Shown in pieces: positions 43,052 through 53,227 of a stretch of DNA of 64,000 nt. Source of the stretch: Turritopsis dohrnii. Lineage: Eukaryota > Cnidaria > Hydrozoa > Anthoathecata > Oceaniidae. The number at the start of each line of letters is the position of its first letter. Position 1 is the first letter of the stretch. The translations under genes and the position numbers were made by a program. The stretch is from assembly GCA_027922465.2 (NCBI GenBank), contig BQMF02000297.1:434001-498000 (forward strand). The letters are read 5' to 3'. A model generated the notes under the pieces. That model was not told the origin of the DNA and searched no databases. It saw nothing but the letters and a program-made list of their open reading frames with translations.

Positions 43052-43696
43052 ATGATAGAATATGTCAACTTCGTGTTATTAAGCATACTGCTGATCTCGC
43101 TTTTTTACTTTTATTTTGTGTTAAAAAAATACCTCTCTCTAATAAAAATGGCGGAAACAGCGATCGATAATTTAATCAACCAGAGTTATGATGTTCCGGG
43201 TGAATTTCCACCTTCAGATGGTAAAAGACAAAAATTACTCGAGTGTGTCTTAACCGGGAAAAGCAAGCTATACTTAGGGAAAATGTACACGGAAGAGCAA
43301 ATTAACAAACTCAAAGATGAAGAGGTAGAAAAACTTTTTAGTATTTACGAGGCTTAACTATCAGGTCAAATGGTAAAATCCTTGGGGAAATCACTGATAC
43401 GCATTTATTCGATGGGGGCTTGTACAACATTAGGAATAAACAATCAAGAAGGGCTGAGCAATGACCTGGAAACTGACCCCTTCTTAAACTCTGCCCTTCA
43501 AAGATTTACGTGTGACTTATATTATAAATTCGGCTCATTATTAGCACCACTCAGTGTTGGACTTATTACCGGGAGGCATTATATCAATGAAAGGAATTTA
43601 AATAAATCCGATGATAATATAAATACAGTAGATAATAAAAATGTCAGAAGAACAGACTCCCATTCAAGTGACAACGAAGAACCCAAAAAAGGTTGA
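43052..43696 (+). pseudogene. Polinton membrane protein split by one stop
   Basis: Two same-frame ORFs (43052-43357 and 43370-43696) are separated only by TAA at 43355-43357. The first begins with a hydrophobic segment, VNFVLLSILLISLFYFYFVL, then KLYLGKMYTEEQINKLKDEEVEKL. The second continues MVKSLGKSLIRIYSMGACTT, then LAPLSVGLITGRHYI (second membrane or amphipathic helix) and an acidic/basic tail. The frame continuity and helical phase suggest an original protein of about 215 residues interrupted by a nonsense mutation. Alternatively, two genes are produced by re-initiation. Its last 56 bases overlap the next gene. Unknown function. Confidence 0.6.
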
Positions 43697-43967
43697 AGCG
43701 GGTAAGAAGTTGGTGGAATACAACCGTAAAAAACGAGAACAATTAAAACAAGTGAATAAACTCGATGACTCTCTCACCAAACCAAATGAACAACCTATGA
43801 ATTACACCTATGGTGTAGGTGGAATAATAGCTCTCGGTTTAGTTGGTGGATTTGCTTATTTTATGTATAAAAAGAAAGAGCAAATATTACCCCATGGGTC
43901 ACCATCCACCCCACTTCCACAAAAATCTAAAATACCAATGAAAATCAATAAACATGAAATGGAATAA
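43641..43967 (+). CDS. Polinton single-pass membrane protein, 108 aa
   Basis: Starts MSEEQTPIQVTTKN inside the end of the preceding gene, in another frame. A Lys-rich, coiled-coil-like N-terminal half (KKVEAGKKLVEYNRKKREQL) precedes one transmembrane helix, YGVGGIIALGLVGGFAYFMY (about residues 57-76). A Lys- and Pro-rich tail follows. Small membrane proteins of this kind cluster next to the capsid genes of cnidarian-type Polintons. Function unknown. A virion membrane role is a guess. Confidence 0.6.
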   Translation: MSEEQTPIQVTTKNPKKVEAGKKLVEYNRKKREQLKQVNKLDDSLTKPNEQPMNYTYGVGGIIALGLVGGFAYFMYKKKEQILPHGSPSTPLPQKSKIPMKINKHEME

Positions 43968-43994
43968 AAAGAAAAAAATGTATATATAACAAAC

Positions 43995-44222
43995 ATGGAC
44001 AAGAAAAGTATCATCAACGATTTATATCAGGCATCAGTCGTCTGCGTTTTCGCTATCGGCTACTCTATGCTAGGAAAAAAAGTGTTAAAAATGACACCTC
44101 CCTCTATTCAAAAGTTCGACTTGGAAGATACGGGAAAACTAGTTGCCATTATCGCCGCTAGTGAAGTGACAAAGGACTACTTAATCAAACAAAAGATTTT
44201 ACCTGAAAATATCAATATCTAA
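43995..44222 (+). CDS. Polinton small membrane protein, 75 aa
   Basis: MDKKSIINDLYQ, then a hydrophobic helix ASVVCVFAIGYSMLG (residues 13-27), then KFDLEDTGKLVAIIAASEVTKDYLI, which may be a second amphipathic or membrane helix. 27 bp after the previous gene and 2 bp before the next, so probably co-transcribed. No known family. Confidence 0.6.
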   Translation: MDKKSIINDLYQASVVCVFAIGYSMLGKKVLKMTPPSIQKFDLEDTGKLVAIIAASEVTKDYLIKQKILPENINI

Positions 44223-44224
44223 AT

Positions 44225-44647
44225 ATGGCTTCTATCGCAATGATGTTGGGTGGAGCTTTGGCTAACGCTTTGGCTTTCACAGGATCAAGCTATCTGTTTT
44301 CAAGTTTATCCAAAGACAGAATCGATAAGGAAAGAAAACCTCATGATTTGGCCATAGAAAAATTACAAAAAGCACAGATTGAATGGCAGCAAAAACGACA
44401 GGAAAGAATCGATTTTATCAATAAGCAGCTCATGCTCGAAAAGAAGGCTGATTCAAAATTCGTAGAACTAAACGATGCAATGAGAGAGTACAATAGAGTA
44501 TTTAGTAATCATCTTGAACCGCTACCACGAGAGCCTGTATTGAGCGACTTTTATACACCGAGTCATGATCAACATGAAAGGGAATTGACTTTTATAGCTC
44601 TGAGTATGCTCGGTATTGGTGGAATTGTGTGGTATTTTGAAAGATGA
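44225..44647 (+). CDS. Polinton membrane protein with coiled coil, 140 aa
   Basis: Hydrophobic N-terminus (MMLGGALANALAFTGSSYLF) followed by a charged helix EKLQKAQIEWQQKRQERIDF and a second hydrophobic segment near the end, ELTFIALSMLGIGGIVWYF, leaving a short basic tail. The hairpin-like arrangement of two membrane helices around a coiled coil resembles virion spike or membrane-bending proteins, but I know no homologue by name. Intact, last gene of the plus-strand cluster. Confidence 0.6.
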   Translation: MASIAMMLGGALANALAFTGSSYLFSSLSKDRIDKERKPHDLAIEKLQKAQIEWQQKRQERIDFINKQLMLEKKADSKFVELNDAMREYNRVFSNHLEPLPREPVLSDFYTPSHDQHERELTFIALSMLGIGGIVWYFER

Positions 44648-44704
44648 AGACCATCAACAAAAATTATGTTACACGATACATGTAACATATACACTTTCAG
44701 ATGG

Positions 44705-45937
44705 TTACCGTCTAGTGACAAGGTACGTATAGATCAACCCTACAATCAGAGCCCATAAATTTTGACTTAACCAACCTACAACTTCTTTTGCTCTAGTGAG
44801 TATCCACGATACGATAGACCCAATTATTCCTGGTAAAGCCTCCGCCGCTTTAGATGCTAATCTACCTAAAAGTGATGCTAACGCTTTTAGTTTATTTTTT
44901 ATCCATTCCTTTGCATCGTCCTTTTTATCACCACCTTTGTCAGGATTTTGCGAAGAGTTTCCAGCTGCTGATGGTAACAAAGCTTCCACAAGGACACCGA
45001 TAGCCATACCAAACGCTGTCAGAATGCTAACGATTGTTATACCTTGTTCACGGAATAGTGTTCGTATCCTTTCACCTAATGTGGTATCTTTGTCGAGGAC
45101 TTTAGCAATGGTTTCTTTGATGCTCGTAACTTGACTGTTTAATTTACCTTTGAGAATATCAATGTTCTCTTTCCTAGCTTTCAACTCTTCATGTAATCCC
45201 TCCACTCTCTCTTCAACCTCTTTTCGTTGTTCATCTGTGTATGTCGCATCGTTTTCCATCTCTTCCAACTTGTTTTTCTCTCGATCGATATGCTGTTCTA
45301 TTCGAACCTTTTTTGCAACCTCTTCCTGAAGACCTCCTCGTATGTTTCTCAGTGCTTTATCCAATCCTAACAACTCTCGCACAGGATATTCAAATAGATC
45401 ACCGGTCTGAGTTGTTTCATGATCGACCGACTGTTGTCTTATTAATGAAATTAGATCTTCCGTACTATTTGCAATGTTCCCTGTAATCTCCTCAAGCTCT
45501 ACATCACTCGATTTTGTGATTTTAGATGATGAAGGGAGTTCTTCTTGTATTTTGTTAAGTGCAACTGCTTGTCGTGCTGTTATTTTACCCTTAGGTATAT
45601 CAAACCCTTATTTACGTAACCCCTCCTTACGCAATATATCAGCTATAGTACCGGTAGCCCTTAGTCTTCCATTATTTGTCAATGGTTTGCTACTGTCTTT
45701 GTAGTATAATTCACCATCTCTGATTTCAAACAGATCGGTATATAACACCTCAGGTTTTTGTTGCAATCGTTCAGATAATCTTTTGTATATATCACCGACA
45801 AAACTTTTCAAAAGTTTAATTTTTTTATCTCCACCACCAAATGAGGTTTCACCCATCGCTCCGCGTGTATCTATTTGTTCACCACCTGAAGTTGGTATGA
45901 GAGGAAACGTCTCATCGGTTGTTTCATCTGTCGTCAT
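44705..45937 (-). pseudogene. Polinton coiled-coil membrane protein, one stop (about 411 codons)
   Basis: Two same-frame segments, 45937-45611 and 45607-44705, are separated by a single TAA at 45608-45610 (after EGLRK). The N-terminal part has FVGDIYKRLSERLQQKPEVLYTD. The second part has FDIPKGKITARQAVALNKIQ, a long coiled coil (AKKVRIEQHIDREKNKLEEME), then TIKETIAKVLDKDTTLGERI-type helices. Hydrophobic segments follow: TIVSILTAFGMAIGVLVEAL, LPGIIGSIVSWIL and WALIVGLIYTYLV. This looks like a membrane-anchored virion protein. The stop is in phase with strong similarity of style on either side, so it is best read as a nonsense mutation. Role unknown. Confidence 0.65.
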
Positions 45938-46032
45938 ACCATGTTCTCCAAAAGGGATCTATGTCAATGTCTGCCATTTTATTTATTTAGAGGATAATTT
46001 ATTATTAATTATGTTATAACAAACCTCTAAAT

Positions 46033-46629
46033 ATGAATGTTAAAATTTATCCAAAACTACCCACTGCTCCTGAGGATTTGAATGAGCAGGAAAAGTTTAA
46101 CGCAAGCGTAATAAATTCAGAATTTGAAGAGTTGATAAAACTTAAGAACAAGTTTAGCATCAAGCTCAAGAGATACAACAAGGCGATAGAACGATCGATG
46201 CTACTAAATGCTAGCTCAAGCGCTATAACCATTGGCTCTGGCATCGGTTCAATTGCAACAGGGGCTACTATTATTGGAATGCCTATTTCTGCAGGATTAG
46301 GTGGTGTAGCCCTAGCCGGCTCTATCTGTACCGGACTTACCACAGCTGTCATCAAAAGATATCAAAAGAAAGTAGAAAAAGTGATAAAATTATATGATAT
46401 TGTTACATCCTCAATCGCTGTGTTCGAAACTAACATAAGTCAGGCGCTGGCTGATGGGAGGATCAATTACAAAGAATTCCAGGTTTTGCAGGGAACATAT
46501 TACAAAGCTTTAGAAGGACTCAGTTCTACAGATAGAAAGATGGAGACTGAAACCCAAAATCAATTTCAAAAAAGTTTGATGATAGAACTCCAAAACTTGA
46601 AAAAATCCATAACCGAAAATGGTTACTAG
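46033..46629 (+). CDS. Polinton two-helix membrane protein, 198 aa
   Basis: MNVKIYPKLPTAPEDLNEQE, then a helical region and a long Gly/Ala/Ile-rich hydrophobic hairpin (SSSAITIGSGIGSIATGATI and GMPISAGLGGVALAGSICTG, residues about 57-97). An amphipathic region, KKVEKVIKLYDIVTSSIAVF, follows, with a charged C-terminus. Glycine-rich hydrophobic hairpins are common in small structural proteins of Polintons and in pore-forming proteins. Divergent to the gene at 45937. Unnamed. Confidence 0.6.
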   Translation: MNVKIYPKLPTAPEDLNEQEKFNASVINSEFEELIKLKNKFSIKLKRYNKAIERSMLLNASSSAITIGSGIGSIATGATIIGMPISAGLGGVALAGSICTGLTTAVIKRYQKKVEKVIKLYDIVTSSIAVFETNISQALADGRINYKEFQVLQGTYYKALEGLSSTDRKMETETQNQFQKSLMIELQNLKKSITENGY

Positions 46630-46720
46630 GATGTGTGGTTATGTGTTCCTCAATTTGAAAAGTGATAAAGTGATAAATAAAACTGATATAAAGAGATATG
46701 ATCACAAGTATATATAGACA

Positions 46721-47026
46721 ATGGAATTCCCAACAGTTGATACATTCGAACAAATAATCGAACAATCTACATCGATCATAAAGTGGCGAGAGCTACCTGA
46801 AAACGTGATTTATCATGTTAAATTTTTTTCTACAAAAGCTATGTATGCAGAGTTGAAAGACGGAACAGGAAATATATATAAGGTGTGGTTGCCTGAAAGA
46901 CTTTTCATTGAATTAAATGATTATGGTTGGAGCTCTAGAGAGGCCTTTGTCAGACCGAAAGGTCTCAAACAATCTCAAAAGAATTCAGAAAGACAATTCT
47001 TTGATTATGACATTATATGGCGCTAG
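46721..47026 (+). CDS. Polinton small protein, possible OB-fold, 101 aa
   Basis: MEFPTVDTFEQIIEQSTSII, then beta-rich VIYHVKFFSTKAMYAELKDG and NIYKVWLPERLFIELND, then a basic tail ending FFDYDIIWR. Alternating strands around KAMYAELKDGTGN suggest a small beta-barrel such as a single-stranded DNA-binding OB fold, which would suit protein-primed replication. This is only an inference from pattern. 91 bp after the previous gene. Confidence 0.45.
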   Translation: MEFPTVDTFEQIIEQSTSIIKWRELPENVIYHVKFFSTKAMYAELKDGTGNIYKVWLPERLFIELNDYGWSSREAFVRPKGLKQSQKNSERQFFDYDIIWR

Positions 47027-47082
47027 ATAAAATCTCGTCGACTCATCTTTACTTGTTTCTAGTAAAGATACTTTTGTACGAT

Positions 47083-48067
47083 TCACCAACCTTGCACATA
47101 ATCAGGAGGTAGCTCTGTATCTTCAGGTATTAATATCAGCTCTTCTTTCACAAAAGCTCGTTCAGGTCCATCTTGAAGGTAATACATTACACGGTTACCA
47201 GGTTGCTCTATTACCTCACTCAATCTATATGTCTTCTTTGACCATATCCTATCTGTTGCTCTTTTTCGATGGTCGTCGTGCTCTTCACCCGGTTGCAATA
47301 GATATCTATACAAACCATCTTGAGGTAATTTTTCTTCAGGTGGATAGCTCTCTTGTTTAGCGAGAGTTACCTCTTTCATTTTAATAGCATCTTTCGGTTT
47401 CATATCGATCATCCGAGTCTTCGTATCGTTTAATCTATCCACAAGTTTATACAAATATTTGACCCACGTAGATGATACCTTTTCCGAATCAGTTCAGTTC
47501 TTGAGCATCTTGTATTTTGAATAAATTTTCAGCAAGTATCTTGTTCAACGCCTCGACAAACGCTGTATGGGTATGCTTATATTTAGTAGTTACTCTTTTA
47601 ATTTCGACGTTATTCTTCTCCAACAGCTTTGTCACATCGGCTTTGAATTCTGAACCGTTATCACATTGAAATACTTTTGGATAGTTTAAGGGTCCAACTC
47701 TATAGATATCTCTTATCATATCGGCAACCTCTTTGGCTTTCTTAGTCTTCAAAGGTCGGGCTACTTTGTAACGTGAAGCAACATCGATACCGGATAAGAT
47801 GTACTTGTATTTATTACCATATAGTATATCACTAGGCATATATAATATATCAAATTGATGAATCTCATTCGGTTTAGTTACCTCATAATGTGAACGTTCA
47901 ACATGTTTCGGTGCTGGTAAATGTACTTGCCACAAAGCTTGTTTTGATAGCCACTTCTTAATTACCTTCGGTTTGAAGTCGAATCCTCTTAGATTGCGAA
48001 CAGCCTTTTGTCCTTTCCATAAGTTTTGAGGTTGATAATAAATCTCTTGAAGTTTAATGTCTGACAT
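47083..48067 (-). pseudogene. Polinton integrase (rve), frameshifted
   Basis: MSDIKLQEIYYQPQNLWKG begins the protein. The catalytic core has HQFDILYMPSD (first Asp), YPKVFQCDNGSEFKADV (second Asp) and HTHTAFVEALNK (Glu), with 35 residues between the second Asp and the Glu, so DD35E is intact. After KIQDAQELN a stop occurs at about 47489, caused by a one-base frame change. The C-terminal domain continues in another frame as LYKLVDRLNDTKTR...PPDYVQGW, including a chromodomain-like beta region ERAFVKEELILIPED. It integrates Polinton DNA into host chromosomes. The broken copy probably cannot make full-length protein. It is convergent with the gene ending at 47026. Confidence 0.9.
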
Positions 48068-48171
48068 TTTTTATTTATAAACAACGTTTTATTTTAGCTC
48101 ATTTTGTTAAAAAAAAAAAATGACATCAAAGTGGCTTAAAAGTTTTTATTATCTTTATATAAAGAATAAAC
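48068..48171. promoter_or_regulatory. Divergent promoter between integrase and SAP gene
   Basis: A 104-bp AT-rich gap between divergent starts with a poly-A run (48107-48119) and TTTATTATCTTTATATAAAG (48147-48166). The last contains a TATA-like TTTATATAAA. Inference from position. Confidence 0.35.
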
Positions 48172-48474
48172 ATGACCGACAAAATAGAATCAGATTACCA
48201 ATCAATGGGTTTTAGTGCGTTACGAGCATTATGTGCGTCACGAAAAATAAAATATGTTAACCAAATGAACAGAGCTAAATTGCTTGAGGTACTTGAGAAA
48301 AATGATAAGGATCCATCTTATACTCTCGATCCTGATACGAAACAAGCATTTTATACACGCTATTCAAACTGGATAAATAACAACGAAGAAAAATATCTCA
48401 GATATCGAGAGCATAATAATGAGCAGAAAAAGATGGTTCGGAAACAAAAAAAATTGGCTCGTTCAACCTTGTAG
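48172..48474 (+). CDS. Polinton SAP-like small DNA-binding protein, 100 aa
   Basis: Residues 10-45 read YQSMGFSALRALCASRKIKY followed by NQMNRAKLLEVLEKN. This is the helix-loop-helix pattern of a SAP domain (shL..lc..r.i...g..kk..Li..L) and closely parallels the N-terminus of the adjacent DNA polymerase. The C-terminus is a basic coiled coil (EQKKMVRKQKKLAR). It may bind element DNA ends or assist replication. Intact. Confidence 0.6.
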   Translation: MTDKIESDYQSMGFSALRALCASRKIKYVNQMNRAKLLEVLEKNDKDPSYTLDPDTKQAFYTRYSNWINNNEEKYLRYREHNNEQKKMVRKQKKLARSTL

Positions 48475-48605
48475 AGGCTGTGTTTTTTGTTACTTAAAAT
48501 CGAGTAACAAATGTTAACTATATAGTCTGAAAAAATTGGAAATTTCTAAACTACCTTAAAGCAATCATGATCACTTAAATATTACACAAATAATAATTAT
48601 ACAAT

Positions 48606-51600
48606 ATGACTTCACGAAATACTGTTGTTGAATTAAAAGCTCTTGCAAGAGAACGCGGTCTACATGGCTATTCAAAACTCAGAAAAGCTGAGTTGATCGA
48701 ATTATTAGCAAACCCACCTGTCCGACCTGTTCCACCACCAAGACCTACTAGGTTTAACCGACCTGTTCCACCACCAAGACCTGTTCCATTTATTCCTACC
48801 CAACAAGATATGGATTTGTTTGAGCAACAAGAAATGGGAAAATCTCGACCTGTTGTGAAAAGCAAGTTGAATGAATGGAGAGATTGGTTAATAAATCATG
48901 TACCTAAAGCTATTAAGGAGAAAGTGGGTGGCGCTTTCAGAGAGATGAAGAAGAAGATTCTCAATCTCTACAAGAGGAAGAATGATGAAAAAGATGAAAA
49001 AGATGAAAAATTGGTGAAACCAGAAGCGTTTGTCCCCATTGAAATGGCGTTTGAGGGTTCTTACAAAAGGTTCAAGATAAACTCAGATGGAAAAAAGGAC
49101 GTTGATTCGTTTCTCAAAAGGGTTCGACCCATTTTAAGTGATCTGATTATGAGAGAACTCAAAAATAAAAAATCAATAAAAATTCAAGCAACTGTGTGGA
49201 TCAAATGGAGAAAAGAAGATCTATCCAATCCTGAAGCGACAATCTATGTTGATAAGGCGTTCAATAGCAATATGGAAACAATTCACAATGAAAGCGATAT
49301 ATCTGATGTTATTAATAAGATGTTCAATAAGATAATCGAACAGGTTGAAAACCCTGCATTACCTCAATCCGGTTTTGTTATCGATAAAATTTTAAATATT
49401 GATGTAGACTTTCACAAGCTAAAATTAACGAGAGGTAGCTCTTACTTACCGCTACCTAAGAATTTCAGTGGTAAGTATTCGATAATCAATCCTAAAAACG
49501 AAGATGATGAAGAGTGCTTCAAATGGGCTGTTATTGCAGCTCTCAATCATGATAAGATCGATAATCATCCTGAACGAATCTCGGCTCTCAAAAAGTATGA
49601 TAAATATAATTGGGAGGGTTTATCGTTTCCAATGGCGCTAAATAAAATAGATTTGTTTGAGAGGAGGAACCCTGATATCGCTGTGCATGTTTTGACAAAA
49701 GACGAGAAAGAAGGTATCTATATGTGTCGTAAGTCGAAGCATCTTGATCGCAAAGAAACGGTTGTTTTGTTTTTATTATGTGAAGAGGAAAAGAGACATT
49801 ATATAGCTGTAAAGAACTTGAGCGGTGTCTTGAGTAAGGTCAATTCGAAGCACAAAAATAAAGAACATTATTGCTTGAATTGTCTCAATGGATTCTCAAG
49901 TGAGAAAACACGAGATGAACACCTTGAATATTGTAAAAATAATGATGTCGCGAAGATTGAGATGCCAAATGAGGGTAGCACCGTTAAGTTTCATGACGGT
50001 CAGTACCAGCTCAAAGCTCCTTTCATAATGTATGCTGATTTCGAAGCTTTGTCAAAAGAGGTTTGTAAAGAACCGCGTAGCGTTATTGGATCATCCACTA
50101 AAAAGGTTGGTATACATATCCCCACAGGCTTCTGTTGTTATAGCAAATTTGCTCATGGTGAAGTTTCAGACCCTCTAACGCTTTATCGAGGTGAAGACTG
50201 TGTTTTACGTTTTGTAGATCATGCGGTAGGTGAAGTGAAAAGGTTATACAATATGTTTCCTAAACAAAGAATGCGAGACCTCACATATGAAGAGGAACAG
50301 GGATTTATCGATTCTGATAAATGTCACATATGTATGAAAGAATTTGAAAAAGATAATATTAAGGTTAGGGATCACTGTCATTTTACTGGTAAATTTCGTG
50401 GAGCTGCACACCAGTCTTGTAATCTCCGTTACAAAGTGCCTAAATACATCCCGATCGTCTTTCACAATCTGAGCGGATATGATGCTCATCTGTTTATCAA
50501 AGAACTAGCCAAACAGTATGGAGATGAAGGGATTGCTGTCATCGCTGAAAACAAAGAAAAATATATCTCTTTCTCATTGGATGTTAAGGTTGGTGAATAC
50601 ATTGATAAAAATGGGGTGACTAGGGTTCAAAAGATACAGTTGAGATTCATCGATAGCGTGCGTTTCATGGCTAGTAGTCTGGATAACTTGGTAAACAATC
50701 TATCCGACGATCAGTGTAAAAACCTTCGAAAATTCTTCAAGGGTGATGAGCAATTCAAACTATTGAGAAGAAAAGGAGTTTATCCTTATGAATACATTGA
50801 TTCTTTTGATAAGTTTAATGAAACTAAGCTCCCACCAAAAGATGCTTTTTACAGCAAGTTGAACATGAAAGGTATCAGTGATGCTGATTATACGCATGCG
50901 CAGAATGTGTGGAAACATATGAAAAATAAAAATATGGGTGCGTATCATGATCTCTATCCTCAAGACAGACGTTCTATTGCTTGCTGATGTTTTTGAGACT
51001 TTTAGGGAAACATGTATAACAAACTATAAACTGGATCCTGCACATTTTTACACTGCCCCAGGACTAGCTTGGCAAGCCTGTTTGAAAAAGACAGAGGTTG
51101 AGCTGGATCTGTTGTCAGATATGGATATGTTTCTGTTCGTAGAGCAAGGTATTAGAGGAGGTCTCTGTCAGGCTGTTCATAGACATGCTAAAGCTAATAA
51201 CAAGTATATGGATGCTAAATATAAGAAGACTGAAGAAAGTAGCTATCTCCAATATCTTGATGCAAATAATCTATATGGATGGGCTATGATTCAGAAGCTA
51301 CCGACAGGGAATTTCAAGTGGGTAGATGCTAATAAATTTACCACCGATTTCATTTCAAAGGTGGCTGAGAAAGACGGTAAATATGGTTATCTTCTTGAAG
51401 TTGATGTGAACTATCCTCAGGAGCTTCATGATTCACATAACGATCTTCCGTTTATGCCTGAGCGAAAGAAGATCAATGGTGTAGAAAAGCTAACTCCATG
51501 TCTTTCAGACAAGAAGAACTATATTATTCATATCCGTGCACTTGATCAAGCGCTGAAGCATGGTCTTGTTCTTGAGAAGGTTCATAGAGTACTGAGATTT

Positions 51601-52470
51601 AGACAAAGTGCATGGTTGAAGCCGTACATCGATTTCAACACCAATTTGCGTACTAAATCAAAGAATGACTTTGAAAAGGACTTTTTCAAGCTCATGAACA
51701 ATTCAGTCTTTGGTAAAACTATGGAGAATCAACGTAAACATAAAGACATACGCTTGGCTACCAAGAAAGAACAATATGAGAAGCTGGTGATGAAACCTAA
51801 TTTCAAGGGTAGTATCTGTTTCAGTGAACATTTGATGGCTGCTGAAATGCAAAAGATCAAACTCGTGTTGAACAAGCCGATCTATCTGGGACCTACAGTT
51901 CTTGATTTGTCAAAGACGATTATGTACGAGTTTCACTATGATTATATGAAACCAAAATATGGTGACAATCTAAAGCTCTGCTATATGGATACAGACAGCT
52001 TTGTCTATCACATCAAAACCGACGACTTCTACAAAGATATCGCCGATGATGTAGCTTTGAGATTCGACACTTCAGCGTACGATGAGAAAGATAACAGACC
52101 TTTACCTATAGGTTTGAATAAGAAAGTCATTGGTCTAATGAAAGATGAGTTGGGTGGTAAGATAATGACAGAGTTTGTTGCTCTAAGAGCAAAGACATAT
52201 GCATATAAACAGCTAGATGGAAAAGAAGACAAGAAGTGCAAGGGAGTCAAGAAGTGCGTAGTAAAGAAGACCATGGGGTTTGATGATTACAAGAGATGCT
52301 TGTTTGATGGTAAGAATGTTTACAGAGAACAGATGACCTTTCAATCGATTAAGCATGATGTTCACACTATAAAAACAAACAAACTCGCTCTCAATGCGGA
52401 TGATGACAAAAGAATTATTGCAAAAGATGGTATTGCTACATATGCCAGAGGACATTATAGGTATGTATAA
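48606..52470 (+). pseudogene. Polinton protein-primed DNA polymerase B, frameshifted
   Basis: The N-terminus TVVELKALARERGLHGYSK resembles SAP, followed by a repeated PRPVPPPRP linker. A cysteine-containing region (DDEECFKWAVIAAL ... EKRHYIAVKNLS, residues about 300-400) and a Cys/His finger (HYCLNCLNGF) follow. Then comes the exonuclease motif YADFEALS, an HNH-like CHICMKEF...RDHCHFTGKFRGA, and FHNLSGYDAHLFIKEL. A one-base insertion near 50958 shifts frame. The second half (from about 50950) has TDVLLLADVFE, motif A DANNLYGWAM, motif B KLMNNSVFGKTMEN and motif C YMDTDSFVYHI. The catalytic Asps are retained. It would replicate the element from its protein-primed ends. It is disabled by the single frameshift. 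Total span is about 1,285 codons. Confidence 0.92.
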
Positions 52471-52608
52471 GATAACAAAGAGGTAAGAGGTAAAAAAAAC
52501 AACAAAAACAAACAAACAAAATAAATGAATTATACATGATACCTGGATATTGACTTTGAAGATCTTTTTGACTGCATCGATGATCTGTGTGTCTGTGTCT
52601 GTGCGTTA

Positions 52609-52861
52609 TATGTATTGTTAGCTTATTTATATTATAAAGTTTAAACTGCTACAAACTGCGTTTTACTACATTTTTATGAGATATTTAATTGTTTACAATT
52701 ATGAGTAATTTGTGGTTATAATAATAGAAACTGCTTACGTAATCAAAATAACACGTTTCGTAACTCGTATCGCGTTATGAAAACAAAGATGATAGTAGGG
52801 AAATACCCCGAAAATCATATGATTATATTTTCTGTCCTAGCATCCGCACTTTCCTATCTCT
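52609..52861 (-). repeat. Polinton right terminal inverted repeat
   Basis: About 250 bp, inverted copy of 38224-38463. Ends ...CTTTCCTATCTCT at 52861. An extra block of about 20-25 bp is present relative to the left repeat. Confidence 0.9.
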
Positions 52862-53093
52862 AGGGTTGCATTATGCTAACGTCAGTAGAAACAGAACAAT
52901 TGAGAAATGGTCTAGGAACAAGCAGTTGTTTTTCATTAACAATGCGCTCAAACAAAGTACAAAAATGATTGGCTCTGTGTGGAGATTGTCCCACAAGAAA
53001 ACTGCTGACACAACCTTTTTTTCGACCTTATGGTAGTTCATTGACTTTAGGACACTCGTGGTGGAGTAAAGTATTTAAAATACCTGTGGTTTC

Positions 53094-53142
53094 TCCTCCT
53101 CCTGCTCCTCCTCCTCCTCCTACTACTACTACTACTACTCCA
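53094..53142. repeat. CTC/CTA trinucleotide microsatellite
   Basis: CTCCTCCTGCTCCTCC then TACTACTACTACTACTACTCC. No coding interpretation is needed. Confidence 0.8.
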
Positions 53143-53227
53143 AGTTATGAACGTTTTCGTGCAGCGTTTACAGGACATCGTTGCCGAATTCGCAAATTTG
53201 GACAAATTAGGACTTCCAGTTGACCAA

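Larger units (their letters stand above)
38224..52861. mobile_element. Polinton/Maverick, 14.6 kb, inactive
   Basis: Terminal inverted repeats AGAGATAGGAAAGTGC...GCACTTTCCTATCTCT begin at 38224 and end at 52861. Inside lie the hallmark Polinton genes: protein-primed PolB, rve integrase, packaging ATPase, double jelly-roll capsid protein and a putative minor capsid protein, plus about nine small genes. The expected adenovirus-type cysteine protease was not recognised. Damage: frameshifts in PolB (about 50958) and integrase (about 47489), stops in two membrane-protein genes (43355, 45608), and Arg for Gly in the ATPase Walker A. The 6-bp flanks (GACTTG, AGGGTT) do not match. Confidence 0.95.

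Noticed and set aside
45241..45486. Plus-strand genes opposite the coiled-coil membrane protein
   Set aside because: Shadow frames. The minus strand has consistent heptad and membrane features on both sides of its stop.
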